Shown: positions 55,335 through 64,000 of the stretch, one piece after another | Layout of the letters: every line of letters begins with the position of its first letter | How positions within the stretch are numbered: the first letter of the stretch is position 1 | Source of the DNA: Auricularia sp. M13 | Taxonomy: Eukaryota; Basidiomycota; Agaricomycetes; Auriculariales; Auriculariaceae | Assembly (NCBI GenBank): GCA_037042915.1 | Contig: CM073194.1 | Span: 1-64,000 of the forward strand | Direction: 5' to 3' | Length of the DNA: 64,000 bases | The notes under the pieces: model-generated | What the model saw: only the letters and a program-made list of their open reading frames with translations | Databases searched by the model: none | What the model was told of the DNA's origin: nothing | Made by a program: the position numbers and the translations under genes

Positions 55335-56178
55335 CAAAACAGATTCATGGGCACTGGTGGATTGTGCTTTTCCTACTGAGGAATTGCGCGCGCAGCCTTT
55401 GAGGCGCGCTGAATCATATACATGGGCACTGGGGGACTGCGCTCTTCCTACTGAGGAATTGCGCGCGCAGCCTTTGAGGCGCGCTGAATCATATACATGG
55501 GCACTGGGGGACTGCGCTCTTCCTACTGAGGAATTGCGCGCGCAGCCTTTGAGGCGCGCTGAATCATATACATGGGCACTGGGGGACTGCGCTCTTCCTA
55601 CTGAGGAATTGCGCGCGCAGCCTTTGAGGCGCGCTGAATCATATACATGGGCACTGGGGGACTGCGCTCTTCCTACTGAGGAATTGCGCGCGCAGCCTTT
55701 GAGGCGCGCTGAATCATATACATGGGCACTGGTGGATTGTGCTTTTCCTACTGAGGAATTGCGCGCGCAGCCTTTGAGGCGCGCTGAATCATATACATGG
55801 GCACTGGGGGACTGCGCTCTTCCTACTGAGGAATTGCGCGCGCAGCCTTTGAGGTGCGCTGAATCATATACATGGGCACTGGGGGACTGCGCTCTTCCTA
55901 CTGAGGAATTGCGCGCGCAGCCTTTGAGGCGCGCTGAATCATATACATGGGCACTGGTGGATTGTGCTTTTCCTACTGAGGAATTGCGCGCGCAGCCTTT
56001 GAGGCGCGCTTGACTGGGGTTTATTCAATCGGGCACTGGGGAACTGTGCTCTTCCTACTGAGGAATTGCGCGCGCAGCCTTTGAGGCGCGCTTGACTGGG
56101 GTTTATTCAATCGGGCACTGGGGAACTGTGCTCTTCCTACTGAGGAATTGCGCGCGCAGCCTTTGAGGCGCGCTGATT
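55335..56178. repeat. 75-bp minisatellite, about 11 units
   Basis: The unit has GAATTGCGCGCGCAGCCTTT, GAGGCGCGCTGAATCATATA, CATGGGCACTGGGGGACTGC and GCTCTTCCTACTGAG. As 75 is a multiple of three, one plus-strand frame stays open for 218 codons (EELRAQPLRRAESYTWALGD then CALPT), but it has no ATG. Units differ by GGGGGACTGCGCTC versus GGTGGATTGTGCTT. The last two units carry TTGACTGGGGTTTATTCAAT instead of the ATACATG part. Confidence 0.95.
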
Positions 56179-56859
56179 TATATCCATGGTATGATGACGA
56201 CCGCTCTCTTGCTACTTGGGATTTGCCCTCGTCGTCTCCACATACATAATCGAGGTCGTCCGTGCACACAGACGTCGTCGACCGCGAGCTACCGACGTAC
56301 TGGTAATGTACTGTGCTCTGCACGCAGTTTCTGCCTGCAGGCCTCCCTCCAGCTGTGACTTCACTTGTACGGCTGATCAGGCTGGCTGGGTCTACGCACG
56401 CATTACACCTCCTTGGCCAATTTAGCTGCTGCGTTCCGCATCCCAGTTCGTCTCGAGGAGGACTGCTGCTGCCGTCATCGCATGTGCTATCCCGAACAAC
56501 TGAGAGGAGCACCAACGCGAGCAACGGGACCAGGAGAACCGTTTTCCCTACCTATTTGACATGTTCATTTTCCTTACCGATTCATCACGAGGACAATTAA
56601 TGCGGCTGCAACCTCGAAAGTGACCGGTAGTTTCCGAACCTGGTTGTGCTGCAGCGGTCCCTTCAAACTGGTTTCCAGTGACACCTCAGTGTCCGGCCTT
56701 TATGATACTTATGTAGGCAGTAGATAGATAATTGTATCCTCATTGGCATTATACCACATCACATCCTTAGTAATTCGTCACAAAAGCTCAAACACACTTG
56801 ATCATGCACGGCAGCGCTGGCATCTCCAATCATAGAGTGTGCACGATCGTCGTTTGTCC
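56179..56859. other. Intergenic, no supported gene
   Basis: A minus-strand frame (56524-56021) runs into the minisatellite and has no ATG, so it is not annotated. Nothing else recognisable. Confidence 0.45.
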
Positions 56860-59800
56860 TCAATGGCTGCGGCCGTCAACTCCAGCCGGGCACTGAAAAA
56901 CGTTGCTGGTTTCGTGCACTCTGACTGATTAGCACGTGGGCCGCGAGGATAGATAATGGGCCAGTCTCACCAGGATGAAAGGCGTCGCCGCATTGGATGC
57001 AGATCATTTTGAAGCGGTCAAGATTGGAGTCGCGTTTGGTATGGCAGAGGGCGCAGATGACGTCGGGACACTTGGGGCAGCGCCACATGCCATAATCGTC
57101 ACATGGACCAGCACATTCTGCACGCGAAGGATGAGAAGGAACGTTGCCTAAGACTCGAAACTCCCAAAGACTCACTGGCATGGTAGATATCCCCACAGTC
57201 ATCGCAGTCGGAGACCTGCTGTTTTGGCAAGATAGCAGCCTCGCACCCAGCGCAAGTCTTCTTGCGACAGTCTCGGCAACTCCAAAATCGTGGTGCAACG
57301 ACGCCCATGCGGCGCGCCGTGATGGCAGCAAGGATGTAACGTGGGCCAACGGCACTGCCTTCGCAGGCTGGATGCAGGTGAGCTGGGAAGGAGGCGAGAA
57401 CAACATTATGCGCACCCATATGGTACCTAGCCGGACATGTTTTGCATCGCAGTAGCGGGCGCGGATCCCAGCGCAGGCAGGACTGCGAATCCGTGCAATA
57501 CTGGCACGAGTCACAGTCACGACACGCCCAGTCATAGATGGTAGCACGGGCACGGTAGCTGGTTGTAGCGATGATCCTAAACTCGAACTCCTCCCGAGTC
57601 AGACCATGTCTTTGAGCGCCGCAACCTGTCATGTGTCAGAGACATTGCCCGATAGGAGCAACATGCGCACACACATACCGACGTGAAAAGGCCGACGGCA
57701 TATATGACACTGGATGAAGTGCTCGTCTTCTGTGCGAGGGTCAGCCTTACAGGTACTGCATCGGGTGGGATTGCACTGGTGACAAACCCAGCCTCGAGTC
57801 AGATGGGGTTTTCCAGTGAGCTGCATATCGTCGAAGCAGTCTGAAGCCTGGTCAATCGCGGGCCTGATGAGGTTGCGATGCGGTAAAGCGACTCGCCGGC
57901 ATGATATGAGTACCCGCAGACAGTGCAAACGCGCACGAGAGGGTCCCCCTCGATGTGTTTGCCGCAACATGCCGCATTGGTAGTTCGGCAGCTCGAGCAA
58001 GCCCAGCTTTCAGGCATTGGCTCCACGGAGGACCCTTGTGCATCTAGGCGGACAAGGTGAATCGGGACCGGGCGTGGCGTGCAGGCTGCGAAAGATTTAG
58101 AGCCTGGTGGTGGAGCCCGATACTGCGCACCGAAATGACAACGCCTCGGGCAAAACCGACACTCCAACATGGGTTCGTAAGGGGCTGAGCAGTACTCGCA
58201 GCCACAGGCACTGCACAGCCAGTCAACGCCGCGAAGCTGAGGCCGCGTAGTGCAGTCTAACAAGCCAGTGAGCGTGGCGAGCAGCAGCCGAAACAGAAGG
58301 CACACACCCTCGTGAAAGTTGAGCTTGCATTTCACACAGGAAAGATGGAATGTGTCGGTGTCGATGGGCTTCAAGCATTTGAAGCATCGGCCGCGCCGCT
58401 TCTGGTCGTGTCTGACGCTGTATGCACTGTGAGTGTCGATGGAGAGCAAAGAAGCGTGTGTGCTCACGGGTAACCAAGTGGATCAGGCCCAAAGTAGGCG
58501 ACGGCCCAGACAGTGTACTTGAGGAGCTTCGGGTACCCCGAGTCTTCAGGAGCCTTCAGCATCGTCCAGTACTCGGAGAAGATGGTGCTGGAGTCAACCT
58601 CAGGCAAGAAGCGCGACCGGGCCATGGCCTTCCGCTGGTTTTGCCAAAGCATGAAGAGAAGTTGTGGAACGATGTCGCCAAAGGGGCAGGTCTTGAATGA
58701 CGACAGATGCAGCGGTGTGGGGACGTAGCAGTGGAAGCAGACCGACTGCGCGCTGTGCAGATAGTCTCGCGGATCGAAGGGCACAAGGTTCTTGATCTGA
58801 GCGCGGTCAGTACCAGCGTGCTACTGTCACAGAATACGAACCTGGGCGTATCGCAGCCGCTGCGACCCCCACTCGACGACTGCCTCGAGGACGTGGTCCG
58901 CACCAGTGAGCGTGCAATTGTTGTGCGTATGGCCGGTTGCATCTTGCCTGGCTGTGTAGTGATTTGTGCAAATGTCGGCGCGCGAGCTGAGCGTGAACAG
59001 GGCTCCCCAAAACGCCAACAGGATGGAATCAAGACGGGGGCAGCGTCGTTCCATGTAGAGCGGATGCCGTGGGTCTTCGTCATATGGTGGTGGGAGAGGA
59101 AGCTTCTCGGGCTTGACACGAGGAGGTTGGGCGTCAGGAGGACGCTCTACGGGATGGTCAGCGTGAGGAAAGAAATCCAGAAAGCAAACGGCGTACCGCG
59201 AAGGAGCTCATAGTCGAACATCATGTGATAGACAATGTTGTGGATGTAGCCCGTGGAAGGTAGGGCCTGTAGGGTCTTGAGGAGCTCCCTGTCGGCGACA
59301 CGAACATTCGATTGAGCGCCGGGTTCGGTGTTCTCGGGATCCACGGTGTCTATATGAATGAATGAGCTGTTGGTGGACACCGTGAGCGGCAACTGACTGG
59401 TCGTGGGTGTACGAGCCTCGGGTGCCGGCGATGACAGGCTAAGATCGCTGGCCTCTGCGGGAAATAAGTCACAAGGCCCACAGCGGGTGGATGTACGTAC
59501 CAAAAAATTCGGCCGAGCAGTTGGAGCAGATGCTTTCGGACGGGTCGGATGATGAGAAGGGCAGATCGCACGAAGCGCACAGACGTGCGGCTTGCTGAGT
59601 CGGTGTAGCGGCAGCCATGCAGGACGGGCAGAGACGCGACGTGAAGTCGGGAGCAAGGTCTTGGGAGCACTGCGCGCACGGTGTTGGAGGGCCAGTGGCG
59701 CCGACGGGCAACAATGGGGGACTGGTTGGAAAGGTGCGTCGGAGTGTGAAACGCGCACGGGAGGCAGAAGCCACGGTCACCAGGGCTTTCGGTGCACCAG

Positions 59801-59871
59801 AAAGATAGGCAATTGCCGTGAGCACAGGTTTTAGTGTATCCGTCAGGTACTAGGCTATCATAGACCGGCAA
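56860..59871 (-). CDS. Multi-exon protein with a tandem array of PHD-like zinc fingers
   Basis: At least ten exons on the minus strand, stop at 56860; no ATG could be placed at the 5' end, so the start is approximate. The N-terminal part has Cys pairs (CAHGNC, FCLPCAFH, PCAQCSQ, LCPSCM, LCASC, ICSNC). The middle part (RADICTNHYTARQDATGHTH, VCFHCYVPTPLHL, LKYTVWAVAYFGPDPLG) matches the neighbouring gene at 60078-62229. The C-terminal part is a row of about five related fingers of the form W-x-C-x2-C ... C-x2-C ... C-x2-C-x4-(Y/F)H: RCFKCLKPIDTDTFHLSC, WLCSACGCEYCSA, WACSSCRTTNAACC, WVCHQCNPTRCSTC, WACRDCDSCQYC, WSCRDCRKKTCAGC and WRCPKCPDVICALC. PHD fingers commonly read histone tails, so a chromatin role is possible; this is inference. 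Confidence 0.6.
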
Positions 59872-60077
59872 GGATGATTAGCAGCCACTGAAACATATAT
59901 TGGCATCGTAACACATGAGTGAGGGTCATGTAATTCGTAATTCGTGATGAGATCCGTAAGGAATCGTGAGGATAGACGTCGTGAGGGGAAAGGGCTTCGA
60001 GATAAGCGTATATAGTCATGAGAATAGAGCACGCGAGGTGAGAGGAAGCGGCATGTGGGTGAAGATGGAACGGGTGC

Positions 60078-62229
60078 CTAGTTTGCGATGGGAGGAATAC
60101 CCAGGGTGTCAACACCGAGCGATTTGACGGCCCAAAGAGCATACTTGAGAATGTTGGGGTAGCCATCGGAGTCCGCGAGCTTGAGCATGCTCCAGTATTG
60201 AGTGAACGTCGTACTGCCGTCCACCTCCGGGAGTTCTGCAGCGGCGACGAGGGCATTGCGGCGGTGAAGGAACAACATGAGCAATAGCTGGGGGAGGATG
60301 TCCTGGAAGATGCAGCTGGAGGAATCGACATGGAGCAACATGGGGAACATGCACTTGAAGCAGACCCGGTGCTCATGGTCCATGTACGGATAGGACGGTG
60401 TCATCTTGATCTGATTGGGGATTAGCGGCATTTGGACCAGAAACAGCCTGACGTACATCACGGAGGAGTTTCAGCTGGCCGGCGAACGGAGCGGTGGCGG
60501 ACCAGGAGTTCTTGTCACCACGCAGCGAGCATCGCCACGTGCCGTGCCCGCAGGCGTCCATGCCCTGAGCGTAATGGTTCATGCAGATATCTCGGCGACG
60601 AATGAGGGGATAGATGCCGTCAAGGAACTCCAAGACCTGCGGTGTGATGTAGAAGGAGGGAACAAAGTCTGGGCCACGCAGGTGGGCCGGCAGAAGCGGG
60701 AATTCGTTTGGGGTGCGATCGGCTGGATGCGGTGGGCAGACTTCCCAAGCGTCAGCGAGCGCTCTGGGATTAGAGGACGGAAATCTCACCACGAATGCGG
60801 TCTGGGCCGCAGAGATAGGGCAAGATGATTTCAATATAGTGTGCCCTGGGGCGAGTCTGGATGCGTTGAATATCCGCGGCAGTGGCAAAGGTGCCAGGAT
60901 AGAGAGGAACTGGGGCATTGTGAGATCATGTTCATGCAACGACGGAGGACGGCTAGCACCTGTTGATGATGGCGCCGAGCCGGCCATCCCTGCAGAGCTG
61001 GGCTGAGTACCATCTGTACCTTGAGCCGGAGGAGTCAACGTTGCAGGGAGAGCCGTCGAATCGGCTGTTCCTGTCAAGCCAGCTGAACGCGCTGCCACGA
61101 CCCAATGCAGGGGCAAACCTTGAGACGGCCCCACGCCAGCAACGTTCTGAGGATGACCTGCGAGGAATCAGGGACAGACACGACGAGCGCACACATGCAC
61201 GGACCGGGGAGAGTTAGCACCGGAGTTCCCGGGACGAGGGTGCTAATTGTAGACGCCGAGCTTTGTGACGAGTCAGGTTCGATATGCTCGGACGGTGGGG
61301 AAGCGTTCTGATGGACTGGCGAGTAGACTGAATGCCGGGTGAGTGAAATCAAACGTGCATATAGCTTCGTACCGGGGCGGCGTGCAACGAACTGCGTGGT
61401 CGGTGCATTATTGATGATGCCGACACCCCTCATCGCAACTGGGCATATTAGCGCAACGCAACTTGCAGTAGTGCAGAGACTCACAGGGGTCCTTGTCGAC
61501 CGGAGTAATCCGACCACGCGCACGCTTCTGGGCTGGCGGGCGACGACTGGGAGAGTCGCCCTGAAGCACGGTGTCCATGGTCTCTCGGGGACGGTGGCCA
61601 AGGGTCGTCTTTGCCGGAGATCCACGCATGACCACGACCTTCTTGCGCTTAGGAGCTGATGGCGTGCCTAGCGCTGTGGCCGTGGGCGTCGCGTCTCGTA
61701 CACCTACAAAAGCGGTCAGCACCATGCTAAGAGACCCAGCAACGGCCTCACCATTATTGTCGTCATCCTCCATATCTCCATCGCCACCTCTGACAGCGAC
61801 ATCGGCATTGGTGTCCGCATCGGCGGTGTCGGCGTTGGTGTCTGTGTCGGCATCGTCCTCGGACATTGAAGTTGGGACGAATCTCTGAGCTGAAGGACTG
61901 TCGTAGTCGGTGTCCTCGTCGCCGTCTGACTCTTGCTCGCCATCGTGCGCGGCGTCGGCATCGTGCCCGGGTTCTCCCTGCAAGTTAGGATCCTGGGACG
62001 GGTCCGCAGATCTGCCCAACATAGCAGCCTCGTGGCCCTGCGTGAAGCCACCGACATAGGCAGACGAGACGGCTTGAGCGTCGGCGACGAGTCGTTCGGC
62101 GAGCAACTTGGCCATCTTCTTTGGAAACTGGTGCTTGTTGGTTCGAAGGTGGCGGGCGATAGTGGACGGGAAAGCCTTCAGGGAGATCTCGCAGAGGGGG
62201 CACGTCGTCGTCGCACTGCTGTTGCGCAT
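60078..62229 (-). CDS. Unknown protein, paralogue of the upstream half of the 56860-59871 gene, with N-terminal C2H2-like finger
   Basis: First ATG at 62229 (MRNSSATTTCPLCEISLKAF), stop 60078. A C2H2-like finger (CPLCEISLKAFPSTIARH with a following H) is followed by a long acidic region rich in Asp/Thr/Ala (DADTDTNADTADADTNADV) and a basic patch (SAPKRKKVVVMRG). Introns are placed near 61.49 kb (GTGAGT...CCCAG) and further down. The C-terminal half (YPLIRRRDICMNHYAQGMDA, VCFKCMFPMLLHVDSSS, LPEVDGSTTFTQYWSMLKL, LKYALWAVKSLGVDTLGIP) is collinear with the neighbour (RADICTNHYTARQDA, VCFHCYVPTPLHL, LPEVDSSTIFSEYWTMLK), so the two arose by tandem duplication. No known family is recognised for the shared part. 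Confidence 0.6.
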
Positions 62230-62610
62230 GGTGGGAAATGGATCGGTGGGGGCCGAGGGCAAAAGCTCGCAGGGAGAGGGACTTTATGGCGGAGCACTGC
62301 GCGGACTAGACACTGATTATCATCTTCACTATGACTAATATTTGAAATTTGCCGCACCCACCATAATAATTTGAATGTCTCAAACATCATATCTGATGTA
62401 TTTGGCGATTTGTCCGACCTTCTATGTCCATGAGTACGCAGGGGACAGGGGGGGAATTGCTGATCAGTTCGGGCGTAGCCTCAGAACCGGAGTTGCCGGA
62501 GTTACGGACCTTGGCATGCTCTTGATCCAACACCGCATCTACGCCGCGCGAAAGAATGGCCAAAGTACGTTCTTTGCAGTCAGCATGGTGAAATCGACAT
62601 TGAGTAATAC
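62230..62610. promoter_or_regulatory. Intergenic region between divergent zinc-finger genes
   Basis: About 380 bp between the minus-strand ATG at 62229 and the plus-strand ATG at 62611, partly AT-rich. A shared promoter is inferred from the divergence; no motif was identified. Confidence 0.35.
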
Positions 62611-64000
62611 ATGCAGTGCATAATTTGCGGCCAATGGTTCAAATCCGACACAGCATATGCGACGCACCTGAGCAAACACGCCCAAGGTCAGTAATGTGTG
62701 CTCGTGGCCGGCATGGATATACTCATCCTGGTAAATAGATGGGGTCGCAGACAGCAATGTTAGGCCAGGTTCGTTTTCCTCAATATTTCAAGACGTTGAG
62801 CGAGACAGACAAGTCACAGCTAGTCCAGGCGTGGCCGAGAAAAACCGTGCGGGCGTGTCGCCTTATTTGGCAACACCGAGCGCTACAAGTTCTGCCCAGT
62901 TCCAGATAGGAGGAGCGACAGGCACACAAGGTAAGACGCTTGCGACGCAAGACCTGCGTGCGGGGACTGATTTGCTGACAGGCGCGGCAAAAAATGTGCC
63001 GGTGACGCGTGTCGAAACTCCGAAAGAGGCGCGACGGACAGTTCAACCTCCGACCGTTCAACCTTCGGGTGTTAGCCCTTCGGTCACGAGTTTGGCCACA
63101 CGGGAATCCGTGCAAAAAGGTATGCAGAAAGGGGTAGTGATGGACTATCGCTCATTATACGCAGAACCGATCCCGCTCGCAGAGCAAAAGTCATACACAT
63201 CCAAACGCACTGCCCCCAAACGTGCACGATCTGCTTCAAACAGCGATTCTCCGGCTGCAACCGCTCAGGAAACGCCTGTTCCAGCCACCACTAGCCAACT
63301 GCGTGCTTCTCCTGCAAGGAAACGCGTGCGCTCTTCATCACCATCGTCCGTATCCTCGCCAGACATTTCGGACGCGAGCGAGTCTCACCAGCTGGCTACG
63401 GACCGCGAAATCCAGTCCTTCGGACTGGTTGTCAACCTTTATTACAGGATGATTATCTGTGTTCAGCCCGGCTGTGAATTTGCGCTGCTGCCGACGGCGA
63501 CAGCGATCAAGAGCCATCTTGCCCAGCACAACCGTCCCATTCGCTCGGGAACTGCGGCGTATTGGCTGAAACGCTATCAAATTGCGCCCAGCCCTGTTCT
63601 TCCGCCACCGAGATCGCTTGCCATCACTGGAGTTGCCATTAAGGACGGCGTCGTATGCATGGTACCTGGGTGTGACTACGCCTGCTTCGATCAGAAGTCT
63701 CTGCTGTATCAGCACCGCCAACAGTCGCACGCCAGCCTGCAAGCCTCTGGACATCTACCGTACAAGGAAGCGAGCGTTCAGCAGCCGTATCGCGCACCCG
63801 AAGTTCGGACGTACATCGAGGTCATACTTCCATCTCGCGTCGACGAGCCCGATCGCGGGACGCAGAACGTCCTGGATGACCATGAGAGGAAACTGGGTAC
63901 GATGCGCAGTGCCAGCCATCTGAGTGGGACGACGAAGGACACATCCCAGTGGCTGATGCGCTCTGGAATTGCCATGTTCGCGGGATCCTCCACCCAGGGC
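62611..64000 (+). CDS. C2H2/OrsD-like (DUF3505) protein, 5' part; continues beyond the window
   Basis: Starts with MQCIICGQWFKSDTAYATHL then SKHAQ, a C2H2 finger. Introns are placed at about 62685-62818 (GTCAGT...GTCACAG) and 62930-62982 (GTAAGA...CTGACAG). The frame then stays open to the end of the window. After a basic Ser/Pro-rich stretch (TSKRTAPKRARSASNS, ARKRVRSSSPSSVSSPD) come NLYYRMIICVQPGCEFALL with IKSHLAQHNRP, and GVVCMVPGCDYACFDQKSLL with YQHRQQSHA, two C-x4-C...H-H units, then PYKEASVQQPYRAPEVRTYI. This layout fits the OrsD-like domain (DUF3505), found in many fungal proteins, some with RecQ-type helicase domains near telomeres. No helicase part is visible here because the gene runs off the edge. 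Confidence 0.6.

Noticed and set aside
56021-56524. 167-codon minus-strand frame with a secretory-looking N-terminus
   Set aside because: The frame begins at a non-ATG codon and its C-terminal half is minisatellite sequence.
62636-62646. GGTTCAAATCC resembling a tRNA B box
   Set aside because: It lies inside the C2H2 finger coding sequence and no A box or cloverleaf could be found around it.

Overview
The window is nuclear DNA of a filamentous fungus, most likely an agaricomycete mushroom-forming basidiomycete. The reasons are host genes with many roughly 45-60 nt GT-AG introns with CTGA/CTAA-type branch sites, F-box/LRR-like proteins, a TET/JBP-type dioxygenase gene of the kind reported as expanded in Agaricomycetes, and TTAGGG-type telomeric repeats. 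No viral or LTR element and no tRNA or rRNA gene was recognised.

Layout: 0.6-1.9 kb, a four-exon gene of unknown function; 2.05-2.8 kb, a 154-bp minisatellite; 3.8-6.6 kb, a 919-aa protein of unknown function; 7.18-7.68 kb, a possible degenerate inverted-repeat element. From 7.85 to 22.04 kb lies a dense run of genes whose recognisable members are mostly chromatin-related: an F-box protein divergent from a SET-domain protein, a large SNF2-type ATPase with in-frame tandem duplications of an intron plus exon, a sirtuin fused to a possible JmjC-like cupin region, and a TET/JBP-like 2OG-Fe(II) dioxygenase. The last two genes are enclosed by long inverted repeats (16.58-16.82 and 23.45-23.58 kb), so they may form a roughly 7 kb mobile or once-mobile cassette. 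The repeat ends carry a hairpin-forming palindrome that recurs about ten times across the window.

25.5-36.4 kb holds a 125-bp mariner-type MITE, an F-box-like gene with a frameshift, the DNA primase small subunit (a conserved housekeeping gene), a Gfd2/YDR514C-like nuclease-fold protein, a six-exon unknown gene, a possible PD-(D/E)XK-fold protein and a decayed copy of the sirtuin-fusion C-terminus. 36.4-40.4 kb is gene-poor, with a LINE 3' fragment and dispersed repeats. 40.9-48.7 kb is a subtelomere-like block: two copies of a roughly 3.2-kb higher-order repeat plus a shortened third, built of a 74-77 bp satellite, a GGTA microsatellite, a CAGGC-rich minisatellite and a captured exon of a broken Zn2Cys6-like gene.

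At 48,683-48,732 the block abuts a short telomeric (C-strand) tract, and the tract directly abuts the 3' end of a minus-strand gene whose stop codon falls in the first telomeric unit. The right-hand 15 kb is more GC-rich and has another gene set: Cys-rich PHD-like proteins, two tandem paralogues of unknown function, a CpG-rich stretch, a 75-bp minisatellite, and at the right edge the start of a C2H2/OrsD-like (DUF3505) gene. The join at 48.7 kb looks like an old or mis-joined chromosome end. All multi-exon models were made by eye, so exon borders are estimates.
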